The notes: a model not told the origin generated them from the sequence alone. DNA of 64,000 nucleotides from Alopecurus myosuroides (GCA_028641055.1 CM054057.1:400318541-400382540), one strand, 5' to 3'. Shown: positions 10,531-22,472, counted from the first letter of the stretch. Made by a program: numbers and translations.

Positions 10531-13500
10531 ATCCAAAAACCTGATTATAGGCAATTTGTTGCACCTGCGCCGTCTGTCATTGCGGCGACAAGGCCAAACC
10601 CTTTCAAGGGTGTGGACTATAAGAGGTGGCGCACGAGAGCAGTGCTATGGTTTCAAACCTTGCGCTGCTATGCGGCCACCAAGGGCAAGCCTGAGGGCGA
10701 TCTCAATCCAGCACAACTGGAGGCCTTTGAGAATATGGACACTATGTTTAAAAGTGCCCTCCTCGGTATAATTGATGATTCTATTGTGGATCCATACATG
10801 TCGTTTGATAACGGCAAGGATATGTGGGCTGCACTCGAGGCCAAATTTGGGGCCTCGGATGCTGGCAGCGAGCTGTATGTCATGGAGCAATTCTATGACT
10901 ACAGGATGACTGATGAGCGCTCTGTTGTTCAACAGGCTCATGAGATACAGTCACTCGCTAAAGAACTTGAGCACTTTAAGTGTATGTTACCGGACAAGTT
11001 TGTGGCCGGAGGCATTATTGCCAAGCTTCCATCTTCATGGAGCACCTTTGCTACTTCTCTAAAACACAAGAGACAGGAGTTTTCCGTTATGGACCTCATC
11101 GGATCTCTTGATGTGGAAGAGAAGGCGAGAGCAAAGGATACACGTGCTCGGGTTGCTGAGGTAGGTTCTTCTGCTCATGTGGTGCAGAAGAAACATTACC
11201 CGCCCAACAAGCCTAAATATAACAAGAAGAAATCCGAGGGTAAAGGCAAGCCCGATGGCAAGTTTAAGCCGTCGCACTCTACCAACTTCAAGAAGAGAAA
11301 GGGGTCATGTCACGTTTGCGGTGAACTGACCCATTGGGCTCCAAAGTGCCCTAAGCGTTATGAGCTGCAGCAGCAGGAGAACAGCGGCAAGACCGCTAAT
11401 GTTGTCATGGCTGACATTGAGATGAAGGACTCTGGGTACGGTATAGTTCCCACTATTCTTTCAGTTTGTCATTCACCTGAATGGTTAATTGACACAGGTG
11501 CCAATGTACATGTTTGTGCTGATGCTTCTATGTTCTCTTCTTATCAGGTCACAGGGACTTCCCCCGTGCTGATGGGGAACGGGTCACATGCTACTGTTCG
11601 TGGTGTTGGTACGGTCGATCTGAAGTTTACTTCGGGGAAGATCGTGCGACTGAAGAACGTTCATCATGTGCCCTCCATCAATAAAAATCTCGTCAGCGGC
11701 TCACGTTTATGTCGAGATGGTTTTAAGTTGGTTTTCGAGTCTAATAAAGTTGTAATTTCCAAGTATGGACAATTTATTGGTAAAGGCTATGAGTGCGGAG
11801 GCTTGTTCCGCTTATCCTTGTCAGATATTTGCACCAAAGTTATTAATAATGTTTGCCACGATAATGATTGTGATGTTTGGCATTCACGACTTTGTCACAT
11901 TAATTTTGGTTGCATGACGCGGTTAGCAAATATGAGTTTAATTCCGAAATTCAGTACTATTAAAGGTTCCAAATGTCAAGTGTGTGTTCAAGCTAAGCAA
12001 CCTCGCAAATCTCATAAGACTGCGGAGGCGAGAGACTTGGCACCACTAGAACTTATACATTCTGATCTTTGTGAGATGAATGGCGTATTGACAAAAGGTG
12101 GAAAGAAATATTTTATGACACTTATTGATGACTCCACTAGATATTGTTATGTGTATCTTCTGAAATCTAAAGATGAAGCTTTAACTTATTTCAAGAACTA
12201 TAAGGCCGAAGCAGAGAACCAACTTGATCGTAAAATTAAACGGCTTAGGTCTGATCGTGGTGGAGAGTATTTTTCCAACGAGTTTAATTCTTTTTGTGCT
12301 GAACACGGTATTATTCATGAGAGGACGCCTCCCTACTCACCTCAGTCAAATGGGGTGGCTGAAAGAAAGAACCGAACGCTGTCTGATTTGGTTAACGCCA
12401 TGTTAGACACTTCGGGTCTCTCCAAGGCATGGTGGGGGGAGGCGCTAATGACTGCATGTCATGTCCTAAACCGAGTTCCCACAAAGAATAAAACCATTAC
12501 ACCATTTGAGGAATGGGAAAGGAAAAGGTTGAAACTCTCCTACCTACGTACTTGGGGTTGTTTGGCGAAAGTCAATATACCAATTCCCAAGAAGCGCAAG
12601 CTTGGACCTAAAACCGTAGATTGTGTTCTTCTGGGCTATGCTTTTAATAGCATTGGTTATAGATTCTTGATAGTAAAATCTGAGGTATCCGACATGCATG
12701 TTGGTACGATTATGGAGTCGAATGATGCGACTTTCTTTGAGAACATATTTCCTATGAAGAATATGTCTAGCTCATCAAATCAGGAGAAACCTGTTTCATC
12801 TAGTCATGAATTAGCTGAGATTCCTGAATCCACCATTCCGATAGAACACGTTGAGAATCCCGAGGAGGATGACAATGAAGTTCCTGTAAGGAGCAAGAGA
12901 CAGAGGACTGCAAAGTCCTTTGGTAATGATTTCATTGTGTACCTCGTGGATGACACACCTAAGACTATTTCAGAAGCCTATGCGTCTCTTGATGCTGACT
13001 ACTGGAAGGAGGCTGTTCGTTGCGAGATGGATTCCATCTTGGCTAACGGAACCTGGGAAATCACTGATCGTCCTTATGGGTGTAAACCTGTAGGATGTAA
13101 GTGGGTGTTCAAGAAAAAGCTTAGGCCTGATGGTACAATTGAAAAGTACAAGGCAAGGCTTGTGGCCAAGGGTTATACCCAGAAAGAAGGTGAAGACTTC
13201 TTTGATACTTACTCACCTGTGGCTAGACTGACCACCATTCGTGTGCTACTCTCACTGGCTGCCTCGCACGGTCTTCTCGTTCCTCAAATGGACGTTAAGA
13301 CGGCTTTCCTTAATGGAGAGTTGGACGAGGAAATTTACATGGAGCAGCCAGATGGTTTCGTAGTACCCGGTCAGGAAGGCAAAGTGTGTAAGTTATTGAA
13401 GTCATTATACGGCCTCAAGCAAGCACCTAAGCAATGGCACGAGAAGTTTGAAAGGACTTTGACTGCTGAAGGCTTTGTTGTAAACGAAGCTGATAAATGT

Positions 13501-14502
13501 GTGTACTATCGCCATGGTGGGGGCGAGGGAGTTATTCTATGTCTATACGTTGATGACATATTGATCTTTGGGACCAATCTTGATTTAATCAAGGAAGTTA
13601 AGGATTTCTTATCTCGCTGTTTTGAGATGAAGGATCTAGGAGTAGCTGATGTTATCTTGAACATCAAGCTGTTGAGAGATGATAATGGTGGGATCACACT
13701 GCTTCAATCTCACTATGTGGAAAAGGTCTTGAGTCGCTTCGGGTATAGTGACTGCAAGCCTTCTTCAACTCCATATGATGCTAGTTTGTTGCTTCGAAAG
13801 AATCAACGGATTACTAGAGATCAACTGAGATATTCTCAGATTATAGGTTCGCTTATGTATTTGGCGAGTGCCACGAGGCCTGACATCTCTTTTGCTGTGA
13901 GCAAATTGAGCCGGTTTGTTTCCAATCCGGGAGATGATCATTGGCGTGCGCTTGAGAGAGTTATGCGCTATTTAAAAGGCACTGCGAGCTATGGAATTCA
14001 CTATACCGGAAACCCGAGGGTTCTGGAAGGATATAGTGATTCTAATTGGATATCTGATGCTGATGAGCTTAAGGCCACTAGTGGTTATGTTTTTACACTT
14101 GGTGGTGGCGCTGTTTCCTGGAAGTCTTGCAAGCAGACCATTTTAACGAGGTCAACTATGGAAGCAGAACTCGCAGCACTAGACACAGCCACTGTTGAGG
14201 CAGAGTGGCTTCGTGAGCTCTTGATGGACTTGCCTATGGTTGAAAAGCCAATACCCGCAATCCTAATGAACTATGATAATCAAACTGTGATCGTCAAAGT
14301 GAACAGTTCTAAGGATAATGCAAAGTCATCAAGACATGTGAAGAGGAGATTAAAATCTGTCAGGAAATTGAAGAACTCCGGAGTTATTGCGTTGGATTAT
14401 ATCCAAACGTCTATGAACTTGGCAGATCCCTTCACAAAGGGTTTATCACGGAATGTGATAGATAATGCATCGAGGGAGATGGGTTTGAGGCCCACGTTAT
14501 GA
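10060..14502 (+). CDS. Ty1-copia Gag-Pol polyprotein (uninterrupted frame)
   Basis: 1480 codons without a stop. Domains by residue from the first ATG: gag around 165-350; zinc knuckle C417-C420-H425-C430; aspartic protease with DTGA at 478; integrase zinc-binding region from H608, then catalytic D669, D732 and E768; reverse transcriptase with YVDD at 1163-1166; RNase H with the SDSNW motif at about 1327. This is the Pseudoviridae order PR-IN-RT-RH. The product copies element RNA to DNA in cytoplasmic particles and integrates it. Two starts are possible, both inside the 5' LTR: M1 at 10060 and M79 at 10294 ([10 protein letters not shown]), which looks more like a gag start. Residues about 95-164 are probably intron-encoded (see 10341-10550). 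The uninterrupted frame argues for recent activity; expression is unknown. Confidence 0.92.
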   Translation: MVSHHRSKTLRRQSSLLHPSFRRAPREGTAGLRNPASCDPVRERGDQVFGERTRATADGDYFPNDDFFPDLGNLFIDDMADVDNNNGGAATAPSYVTLFHLYEIFLEFLCLVLAIDWISLSTVLDLDICMITVFATVAIHLLLFRIKSCAKLLIYSTIQKPDYRQFVAPAPSVIAATRPNPFKGVDYKRWRTRAVLWFQTLRCYAATKGKPEGDLNPAQLEAFENMDTMFKSALLGIIDDSIVDPYMSFDNGKDMWAALEAKFGASDAGSELYVMEQFYDYRMTDERSVVQQAHEIQSLAKELEHFKCMLPDKFVAGGIIAKLPSSWSTFATSLKHKRQEFSVMDLIGSLDVEEKARAKDTRARVAEVGSSAHVVQKKHYPPNKPKYNKKKSEGKGKPDGKFKPSHSTNFKKRKGSCHVCGELTHWAPKCPKRYELQQQENSGKTANVVMADIEMKDSGYGIVPTILSVCHSPEWLIDTGANVHVCADASMFSSYQVTGTSPVLMGNGSHATVRGVGTVDLKFTSGKIVRLKNVHHVPSINKNLVSGSRLCRDGFKLVFESNKVVISKYGQFIGKGYECGGLFRLSLSDICTKVINNVCHDNDCDVWHSRLCHINFGCMTRLANMSLIPKFSTIKGSKCQVCVQAKQPRKSHKTAEARDLAPLELIHSDLCEMNGVLTKGGKKYFMTLIDDSTRYCYVYLLKSKDEALTYFKNYKAEAENQLDRKIKRLRSDRGGEYFSNEFNSFCAEHGIIHERTPPYSPQSNGVAERKNRTLSDLVNAMLDTSGLSKAWWGEALMTACHVLNRVPTKNKTITPFEEWERKRLKLSYLRTWGCLAKVNIPIPKKRKLGPKTVDCVLLGYAFNSIGYRFLIVKSEVSDMHVGTIMESNDATFFENIFPMKNMSSSSNQEKPVSSSHELAEIPESTIPIEHVENPEEDDNEVPVRSKRQRTAKSFGNDFIVYLVDDTPKTISEAYASLDADYWKEAVRCEMDSILANGTWEITDRPYGCKPVGCKWVFKKKLRPDGTIEKYKARLVAKGYTQKEGEDFFDTYSPVARLTTIRVLLSLAASHGLLVPQMDVKTAFLNGELDEEIYMEQPDGFVVPGQEGKVCKLLKSLYGLKQAPKQWHEKFERTLTAEGFVVNEADKCVYYRHGGGEGVILCLYVDDILIFGTNLDLIKEVKDFLSRCFEMKDLGVADVILNIKLLRDDNGGITLLQSHYVEKVLSRFGYSDCKPSSTPYDASLLLRKNQRITRDQLRYSQIIGSLMYLASATRPDISFAVSKLSRFVSNPGDDHWRALERVMRYLKGTASYGIHYTGNPRVLEGYSDSNWISDADELKATSGYVFTLGGGAVSWKSCKQTILTRSTMEAELAALDTATVEAEWLRELLMDLPMVEKPIPAILMNYDNQTVIVKVNSSKDNAKSSRHVKRRLKSVRKLKNSGVIALDYIQTSMNLADPFTKGLSRNVIDNASREMGLRPTL
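10341..10550 (+). other. Predicted 210-bp intron spanning the LTR/interior border
   Basis: The donor C|GTACGT at 10341 and the acceptor TTATAG|G at 10550 enclose 210 bp, a multiple of three and stop-free, so both spliced and unspliced RNA keep the frame. The unspliced translation is hydrophobic and unlike gag, while splicing joins an [11 protein letters not shown] end to QFVAPAPSV, a plausible gag N-terminus. The intron holds the last 190 bp of the LTR and the first 20 bp of the interior. This is inference from splice motifs and protein composition. Confidence 0.6.
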
Positions 14503-15058
14503 GTTGACCACAGTGGTAACCCACTCTATGTGATCGGAGATCCCGTGAATTAGAAGTGGGAGACAAGCTGTTGGTCAGCTGAGAGGAGAGTATCCTTATA
14601 TTTTATTCCACTCCATAAAAGATGCAATACTCTCCTGATCTGTATGGTAGGTTGACATTTGTCTTAATGTGTTCCAAGTGGCTTATATATATAAGCAGAG
14701 ATGTTTCCTACAGAACATCTCCTGAGGAACTCACCTATATGAGTCTGACTGTTAAACGTCGCAGTCTATGAGAATCGGGTGCTCTCTAATAAACTCATGA
14801 AAGGCCTTCGGAGTATGACGCATACGCTCTAAACCGCGGGGAAGCCTTGCGGCAGCCTAGTATCGGTTCAGACGTTGTGTGAAACTAGTATCACAGCAAA
14901 CTTGTAGTTCAAGGCGTAGTCCACTATTCAAGTTGTGAACTAGTGTAGCATGATGTTCTAAGTGGAAGTTCAACTTAACAGTCTCCACTAACACCGGTAT
15001 ATAAACAATGTTTTGGAACAGAGTTTATGAAATGTGCTAATGACACTTTGTGGGGGAT
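14503..15058 (+). other. 3' untranslated region and polypurine tract of the young copia element
   Basis: Non-coding sequence between the polyprotein stop and the 3' LTR. A first purine tract AGAAGTGGGAGA occurs at about 14550; the tract that abuts the LTR is TGTGGGGGAT at about 15049-15058, taken as the plus-strand primer. Confidence 0.7.
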
Positions 15059-16054
15059 TGTTGGAATTTTGTATGGGCTATGTATATGGGCTCACATGTC
15101 TAGCCCACTAAGCCCACTAAAATCCTGAAATTGTCATGGCCCATTCATGAATAATAAGTGGAGTGAGTGGGACTAAAGTTTAGTCCCACATTGCTAGTTT
15201 GGAGAGAGTGGAAGCACCTTATAAGGTGAGCCATTCTAGCTCATGTATGAGTAGGCAAGGCAAGAGGAGAGGTGTGCCACGCGCGCTCCTCCTCCTCCGC
15301 CGCCCGCCTCGCCACGCCTCGCCTCGTCACGACGCGACGCGACGCGCCGCGCCGCGCCGCGGGTTGCGGGAATGAGCCGAGCCGAGAGCGTTTATTTTGT
15401 CGATTGGGAAAACTTAATGAGTCATTAATTTGGTAATTAACGGACGCGTTAATTCTAAAACCGTTTCCTTTTCCTTTCTGGATCGTGGAGCCGAACCGAC
15501 TCAGACGTGGAGTTACGCCCACGTCTCTCCCAGCCCGCATATAAATACGCGCATACGGTAAACCCTAGCCGCCACTTCGTCATATGGTTTCGCACCACCG
15601 TTCCAAAACACTGCGCCGCCAATCAAGTCTTCTCCATCCCTCCTTCCGGCGTGCACCGCGAGAAGGGACAGCAGGCCTCCGGAACCCCGCCTCTTGTGAT
15701 TCTGTACGGGAGAGGGGCGATCAGGTTTTTGGGGAGCGCACTCGCGCGACTGCTGACGGCGACTACTTCCCCAACGACGATTTCTTCCCCGACCTCGGCA
15801 ACCTCTTCATCGACGACATGGCCGACGTGGACAACAACAACGGTGGTGCCGCTACCGCTCCATCGTACGTAACTCTATTCCATCTGTATGAGATATTCCT
15901 GGAATTCTTATGTCTAGTTCTAGCTATAGATTGGATCAGTCTGTCTACTGTACTAGATCTAGATATTTGCATGATTACTGTATTTGCTACTGTCGCAATT
16001 CATCTGCTGCTATTTCGAATTAAATCATGTGCTAAATTGCTAATATATTCAACA
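15059..16054 (+). repeat. 3' LTR of the young copia element
   Basis: 996 bp, nearly identical to 9545-10530. It differs by a longer CGACGCG run and a few substitutions (for example in GATCCTG/GATTCTG). It repeats the TATA box and the 5' exon of the polyprotein, whose frame here ends at 16090 after leaving the LTR. Confidence 0.95.
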
Positions 16055-16059
16055 CTTAT

Positions 16060-17060
16060 AACAAAGGATGGATACATCTCAAGATTATAAGCTCAACAGG
16101 TAGGCCAACTTGTCAATCACTACCACCGTGATTTTCGCTTCACCTTTCTGTGTGTGTGCTCCGAGCTCATGACTATCATGCCTGGACGTCAAGACAACCA
16201 ACTGATCCTGATGAATCAAGTGATGTCATGCTGACCCTTGGATACAAGTCATCAACATGGATCAGCTTGATGCATGCCTCCCAATCATAAGAACAAGTTG
16301 ACCCTTGGATACAAGTGATGAACGCGAACCCCAATTGGGTTGACGGTGCTACAGTTGGAAGAGCATGTTCTACCTTGATATTTTATGACGAATCACCCTA
16401 ATAATCACGTCTACTCCATAATCAAAGGGACAAAAAGAAAACATAATAAAACATGCACGAGTAAAACTAGTGATGTAGTATAGTCCTCCTTCATATCCAA
16501 CGGATCCTGTGTTGGCGGTGCCATGTCGAGGTCCACGAATAGTGAAATCCTTCTACTTTCCATTATCAGCATGATCAGGTTCAGGATGGTTTGTTAGCTA
16601 CAAAACAGTGTTAGGTAAAGCATCTCAAAATTCTAAACTTCGAGACTATACCACATCACGTTTCCTGCAAAACAGATTTAGACGTTCTTAACGTTTGTTT
16701 TGCATATTATAGCGTGGTTGTAGGATTTACGAAACAAACTATTAAGGAACCTAAGCTTCCATAAGACATGATTATTCACATTGCTACACAGACATTACAA
16801 AAACGTCTAGAGCCTCAATCTAAACTTATTCATAACCATGACCCCTGTGTGGATCCAATCCACATGCCCCTTCCACAATAATGTTTACGAGTCTGACTAT
16901 AAAGAGACCCAAAGCTACTAAATCACTTCTTCAGACTAGACGAGATATGCTAGGGGTAACTCGAACGTCCTAGGATTGCCAGAAGTTTGTAAAAAGCTCG
17001 ATATGTCGTCAGAAACAAAACAACAGATCTTATTGGGAAGCAATTATAAATAATCTGAAT
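16060..17060 (-). other. Leader of the old copia element
   Basis: Sequence between the nested young copia element and the 5' LTR (17061) of the old one. No protein domain is seen. Just outside the LTR, the minus strand reads TTCAGATTATTTATAATTGC where a TGGTATCAGAGC primer site is expected, so that site is decayed or lost. Confidence 0.5.
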
Positions 17061-19427
17061 GTTGGAGAACTTTCCAATGTACTTGCACAAACTTAAGCAA
17101 TGCCCGCACTCACCGGTGCTCTAGATCTGATCTTGTACCTACGCATAGACCGCTCTCATACTACTACTGGGTTGCGCAACGGGAATTTAAAATTTTATCC
17201 AAACTATTATGCAACAACCAAGACCTTGCTATGCAAATACAAGTGAATATAAATTCTAACATCTAGTTTCCAACATCTTGTACCAGACACCCTAGTAGCG
17301 AAAGAGGTGTCGATGAAGTCTGTAGAAGATCCTCATGCACAAGCATGTGGGATAGGATATTGCCGACTCCCCGTATGCAGCACCGTGATCCAACAGACTG
17401 AGGGTATCACGTGCTACCCCTCTGAGAGTATGCACACATACGTCGGGACAAATTCTGCAGCGCTTCGCCATCCAGGACTTAGCGTTGCAGGTGTATATGA
17501 AGGTGGAGTTCTCAACACATAAGAGAGGGAGACTAGTTAGAAGCTAGGTCTAACTGGAAGAGGATAACCTCAGCCTAATTAGAAGAAGCTCTAATTCTAT
17601 TAGAGGAAGCTCTAATGTAATTAGAGGAGACTCTAATCCAATTACAAGATCTCTAAACCAATTAGAAGGGATCTAATTAGATTGCTCTAATTAGTCTTCT
17701 AATTATTAGAGAGGTTCTAATCCTATTAGATGTGCTCTAATTAGAAGCTATAATTAGTTCTTCTAATTATTAGAGAAGTATCTCATTCAATTAGAAGTGC
17801 TCTAGTTTGTCCTCTAATTCTTCTAGAGAAAGAGAGAGGCCAAAGGCTCAATTTTATGTTCTCTTAAGAGAGGAGGAGTGGGGATTACATAGTGGGTCAA
17901 GGGAGGGCACCTTCCATAGGGGAGAAGGTCGGTTTCCCCCCTCTCCCTTGGCCGCACCTCCCCTCCTAGGAGGAATCGGATTGGACTCCCAAGAGTACAA
18001 TCCCCCTCCTCCTTTTTTCCTTTTTCCTTTTCTTTTTCTCACTCATTTATTTATCAAATAAATTCAGGAAAACTCCTATGGATAGCTAGTGCATATTGTG
18101 AGATCATGGGTCCCACCTAGCATCCCCTAACATTAGGGTTTACCCCGAGGAGGAAATATGCCCCCCTTCCGGCCTGCTTCCATATATATATGGAAAGTAC
18201 CCCAGAACTCTTTCGGAACCTTGTTACCGCTATAGATAAATCATCAATATTATCTAACGATATCAGAAATATATTTCCAACATCTCGGGACATCTCATGC
18301 CCTCTTCATTTTCTCCGTAAAGCGTGCAGCCTCAGTTTCTCTTTCAAAATAACTCTGTAATAAATTCCGGTAGTAATAGAAATTGTTTCTATCACTCCGG
18401 GACATCTCATACCCTCGTTATAATTTCTCTCTGATATATAAAATATATCTATCATGCAGAAACACCGATCTGGTTATACTCCTAGTTGATCCGGACCTAC
18501 CAATATACATAACAATAAGCCCAAACTTAAGTGTGTCTCCCCTACAAGTTCGATAGTGTGTGGACATGAAACTAGAAACTCTTTCCTTTTCAATAATCAA
18601 TAGTGGGGTCGTGGACACCCATATTGACTCCCACATAATAATCGAATAAACTGCTGAACTTGTTGGTTATTATACAAATCTCCCATTACTCACGATACCG
18701 AACTTACCCAAGACTATTGATTCCGGTATTGCATGTGAAACAATCTTTGGTTCACTAATAACTTTGTCTCATCTAGTTATCCGGTAAGTTTCCTCTTTCT
18801 TGTTACAATATTATGATATCCCACATGATGTATCATCATCGTGTATTATTTGCAGAACTTATGGATATCAAGAATACCGAGTGGGCCCAGGTATGTATCT
18901 CTCTTTTTATGGAGGAGTAATTCCCATCTCATGACACTGAGGTAATATACTCTTTTAGAATTACCAAGTAACTATCTTTATGTTTGCTAGTTTGTGGTGT
19001 GACTCTTGATAGAACCAAAGTAAAACCTCTAGAATATATTTTCCCGATAACTTCATGGTCAAAGGACGCATTGTATAACCGTGTTGTGATATGATTCTAC
19101 AGACAAAGATGTCTTAGTGGAATCTCTTAGTATATCAATCTACTTAGGGAATACCTAGCCATATTGTTCTCTTCCAACAATATGCTATTCATTGAGTTTG
19201 ACAAAAACAATGTCCATGACCAGGAAAACATAGCCATCAAATTTCCAATGAATTAGTCGTAAAAGGCAAGAATAGGGTTTGTTATTTTGTTCATATTACT
19301 ACACGTTAGCGGGAGTTTTCCTCCGAATCTCATATTCAGGAACCACGTCAGTTATAACATAGTAAAATGAATCATAATTATGAAGCATATGTATAAATAT
19401 TATTTCCTTTTTGGCATACATCCAACA
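17061..19427 (-). repeat. 5' LTR of the old copia element (about 2.4 kb)
   Basis: On the minus strand it begins TGTTGGATGTATGCC at 19427 and ends TTCTCCAACA at 17061, giving TGTTGG/CCAACA ends. A GC-rich U3 block at 17870-18010 resembles the promoter part of Angela-type LTRs, and a purine/pyrimidine AATTAGA array lies at 17540-17830. Length exceeds the usual 1.7-1.8 kb, so small insertions are likely. Confidence 0.65.
17540..17830. repeat. Array of TCTAAT/ATTAGA words
   Basis: A dozen or more copies of CTCTAAT and its complement ATTAGA alternate every 15-25 bp, including TCTAATTAGATTGC and repeated TCTAATTATTAGAGA palindromes. The array can fold into many short hairpins. It lies in the LTR, where such words could act as enhancer sites; that role is speculation. 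Confidence 0.75.
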
Positions 19428-19737
19428 GTTAGTGCATCAAGCCACCAAGGCAGAACGCCAAGTGATTGAGGATATCGAGCATAACAAGTTCCAGGCCTAC
19501 TTCAATGAGAAGCAAGCATCCTATTAATAACAAGAGCCACAACCACCCTCTTCAAGCAACTTGCAAACTTCAACAAATCCAACCAATACTTTCAATGGAC
19601 ATTGAGAATCAAGTGCAAAGAAGACAGAACAATCAAAAGTGTCCTCTCAAGATTCAACCGCCAAGTCAAGTGGAATTCTATGCTTCAAGTGAAGTGTTAA
19701 AGGACACAAATACTTCGAGTGTGCCAACACAAGAGTT

Positions 19738-20334
19738 GTGGTAGTGAATGATAAAGCAGAGTTTGACTCCCTGAGTGAAGGAGAATACGAAGCTTTGACA
19801 AAAGTGGATCAACAACCAAAATTTGATGAAGAAAAAGGTATCCTATATTGCGATGGAGACAAGCACCCCTCACTTGTTGTGTCACGAATATTGACCACCT
19901 CTCTTAATGCTGATGAAGACCAAATATGCAACTTGTTCCAAACAAGAGTCGACATACACGGAAGATCAATCAAGGTCATAATTGATGGAGGGAGTTGTCT
20001 CAACCTTGCTAGTGAAGAAATGTGTGAGAAACTAAACTTACAAAGGAGAAAGCATCATAATCCATACCATGTCCGATGGCTAAGTGACAATGGAAGTGTC
20101 AAGATCAAACATCAAGTGGATGTATCTTTGAAGATTGGACCCTATGAAGACACTGTCCTATGTGATGTGGTCCCCATGTCGGTTTGCCACCTACTTCTTG
20201 GACGCCCATCTCAAAATGATAAAGGGGCAATGCACGACAGACTAAACAACTACTACAGCTTCGTGAGCAACAACGAAACCTATGTTCTACGCCCAATGAA
20301 ACAAAGTCTAGTGGTTGTCGACATGCAGCGATAA
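19738..20334 (+). pseudogene. Gypsy retropepsin-like protease relic
   Basis: The open frame encodes a retropepsin-like domain: IIDGGSCLNLAS at the catalytic site (about residues 80-91 of this frame), later HLLLGRP before the second half of the fold. D-G-G in place of D-S/T-G is usual in the plant gypsy group with IDGGSC proteases. Upstream, the gag zinc knuckle (CFK, stop, then GHKYFEC) is broken. The enzyme would cleave Gag-Pol inside particles. Here no downstream RT or IN survives, so the frame is a relic. Confidence 0.7.
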
Positions 20335-20462
20335 TTGCCCTAAAGCAACAAGAGAGTGCATCTAGTGAGATGAGTGGTGAGAGGGAGATCCACTATCAAG
20401 TGAGCGAGAGCCAAAATCCTAAAATGAGTGAAAAAATCATGAGTTTTCAAAAAGGTTAAGCC

Positions 20463-20891
20463 TTGATTGCCACCAAAAGTGAGATGGGAGTTGAGCGAGA
20501 AAATCCATTTTTGATTATTGACACTAACATCTTACCAACTCTCTCTCCATATTTCGTGTCTCTTTTGCAGAAATTTGGTGACCTCATCAAGCATGATCGC
20601 CTTTATGGCCTTCTCACAACACATGGCTCCGCTCACCGCATCAACATATTCAACCTCACCGACAATCCAAGCAATGGAGAGGAGTGCTGCCCACACGCCA
20701 AGTTCTTCTACAGTCGGCCACTTCCTAGCGCCACTAAGCAATCAATGTTCATGATCTCTTATGAGTTCAACACCTACCATCGAGCTCTTCTTCAAACAAC
20801 CAAGCAAGGCCAATTAGAGATCTTCATCACACTTGGCTCAACACGACTACGAGCATACCCACACATGGCCTTCGACGAAGAGCCTCAATGA
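20463..20891 (+). pseudogene. Relic ORF homologous to the C-terminal part of the 1410-aa ORF
   Basis: The 142-codon frame matches the minus-strand ORF 23019-27251 block by block: IATKSEM, then IDTNILPTLSPY, LLQKFGDLIKH, and later LGSTRLRAYPHMAFDE. No known domain is recognised. The shared block shows both elements descend from one parent whose sequence between protease and LTR was of this type. Stops before and after separate it from protease and LTR. Confidence 0.5.
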
Positions 20892-21035
20892 CAACGACTG
20901 CAAGATCAACAATCCAAGGTGCAAGCACTCGGGCCACGACGACTTCAAAGTCATCAATCTATCTCCCTTACATGGTTACACAAGTCATAAGAAGAATCAC
21001 AAGTCGAGGACGACTTTTTTTCCGGGGGGCGGGGG

Positions 21036-22120
21036 TGATGCAGCCCAACCCTTTCCACCAAATACTCCAATCACTCCAAATGGTCCCATGACAAGAGCTC
21101 AAACCGATGCCCTTCGAATCAAGGTTAACTCACTTCTATTCTTACATGACGTCGCGCATTTGGTGAATGGTTCGCTACATCATGTGTTTGCCTATTGTGT
21201 ACCCAGGTATGACTCTCAAAGGAATCCCCAAAGATGACGTCAAGGATGCTCAAACAGATGGCCAAGAAGACGGCCACCGAGAAGGAGAAGAGAGGACTTC
21301 TAGGAAGGACGGCTGACTCGGAAGGCCACCCATCCCTCCACCAGTCCGAGCCAGCAGGCCGGCCACCCGACCTCCACCAGTCCGAGCCAGCAGGCCGGCC
21401 ACCCGACCTCCACCACTTCCAAGGCCGACCAGCTCGGGCAGCCTCCCGACCCTCCACCAGTCCGGGCCCAGAGGCCGGCTCGCCAAACCAGGCTCCCAGC
21501 CCGGCCAGGCCAGCTCCACGAAGACTCAGGCCAGCCAAACTGCCATCCTCCAGCTCGGCTAGGCCGACCAGGCCTGCTTGCCTGCGTGTAAAAGGGAAGA
21601 TTCCCTATAATCTCACACCTTCCTACCCCCTTCGTCATTAGACTATAAATAGCACCTCTCCGGTCCAGATCTAGGGTTAGAGAAGATATGAACTAATATT
21701 TGAGCATGTTGCTCCTATGAACTCCTTTTGTGGAATCTATCAAGGCTAGTACATAGATTTACCTATTGAATCATATCAAGGTCTCTACTTGCGCAAAGTC
21801 TCTCGATTAAGTGATTCTATTTCACGATCTCTCCCCTTATCGATTCCACCGAGCGTTCGCCAATCTCTCAGAAGGTGATTTTACTCCACGGTCTCTCCTC
21901 TCCGATTCTATTGGTCCGGTTGGTCCACCGGTGAGAGAAAGATACCATCAATGGGTAGGTAGGTTTGTGCCTACGATCCAAGGCTACCTCCCAAGTTATC
22001 CTGCGTGTTGTGTTGCCTTTTTCGTGTTCTTCCTCCGTTCTTCGCATTTCCCTTCGTATTCTTCTCAAATTCGTGAACATCGGGACAACCTCCATCGGTT
22101 CCCACCAAGGGGCCACATCA
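21036..22120 (+). repeat. 3' LTR of the gypsy fragment
   Basis: It starts TGATGCAGCCC after the purine tract GGGGGGCGGGGG. Close to its start the reading GPMTRAQT and, 9 residues on, KVNSLL recalls the pol C-terminal tail that in several gypsy groups extends into the LTR. A TATA box ACTATAAATAG lies at about 21642-21652 after a GC-rich CCGGCC repeat block (21330-21500). The end is placed at GGCCACATCA (22120) by analogy with the TGAT...ATCA ends of its relatives. Confidence 0.6.
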
Positions 22121-22472
22121 ATCAGGTCATCAAGTCACTTACACAAACCGGAGGCACAAATATAGTTGCAATTTTTCAGTTAATCGGGTCTCTTCCTCAC
22201 AAAACAAGAAGAGAGGCAAGCCAAAATAATTATCACTAGATAAAAGGCCCGTTTACATCACCCAAAATCCATATAGGATAAGTAAACATTAGACTGTTAT
22301 AAAAGAATACCGAGCAATCTAGCGTGATTGCACAAGGAAAAAGCTAACCCACCAAGAAAGATTATCTATTGTTACTCACATAATACTCCCGTTGCTATGC
22401 CAGTTCATACAGAGCTGTCGAAAAGATGCAACATAACACTGCATCGTCTTTTTTTTATTTGTGTCGGGCACA
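22121..22472. other. Intergenic, nothing recognised
   Basis: About 350 bp of mixed sequence between the gypsy LTR and the Helitron start. No ORF, inverted termini or known motif was seen. Confidence 0.4.

Larger units (their letters stand above)
9545..16054 (+). mobile_element. Young full-length Ty1-copia retrotransposon with 5-bp TSD
   Basis: Two LTRs of 986 and 996 bp start with TGTTGGAATTTTG and end with TATTCAACA. The duplicated target CTTAT lies at 9540-9544 and 16055-16059, so both ends are intact. By eye I count about half a dozen substitutions and a few indels between the LTRs, which suggests a recent insertion. The interior carries one continuous frame with the copia order gag, protease, integrase, RT, RNase H. 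No tRNA-Met primer binding site (TGGTATCAGAGC) follows the 5' LTR, so autonomy is doubtful. It is inserted in the leader of the older minus-strand copia element. Confidence 0.95.
4068..19427 (-). mobile_element. Old BARE/Angela-type Ty1-copia element, decayed and split by nested insertions
   Basis: On the minus strand the order is 5' LTR (17061-19427), leader, gag remnant (start at 9396), decayed pol-sized region, polypurine tract (4176-4187) and the start of a 3' LTR (4068-4175). The two LTR 5' ends share the TGTTGGATGTATGC start and a block containing GAACCACGTCAG on the plus strand. The gag remnant has the BARE/Angela-type start (MARNAPAINLGPLFEKK). A Helitron (4528-6445) and a younger copia element (9545-16054) sit inside it. 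The 3' LTR is cut off after about 108 bp. It is dead: gag has stop codons and no pol domain is intact. Confidence 0.75.
19428..22120 (+). mobile_element. Ty3-gypsy element, 3' half (gag end, protease, LTR)
   Basis: From 19428 the plus strand reads a gag tail (ATKAERQVIEDIEHNK), a broken zinc knuckle at about 19680-19730, a protease domain, then a short 3' region, a G-rich polypurine tract ending at 21035 and an LTR starting TGATGCAGCCC. No reverse transcriptase or integrase is present between protease and LTR, so it is internally deleted. The 5' part is missing where it meets the copia LTR at 19427. It is related to the 22590-29492 and 59988-62814 elements by LTR ends (TGATG...) and protease type. 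Confidence 0.7.

Noticed and set aside
15507..16090. Second copy of a host gene in the 3' LTR
   Set aside because: It is the LTR-encoded 5' exon of the copia frame, which stops just beyond the LTR; not an independent gene.
21125..21641. Genes encoded by long overlapping ORFs on both strands
   Set aside because: These arise from the GC-rich CCGGCC repeat of the LTR; low-complexity products without domains.
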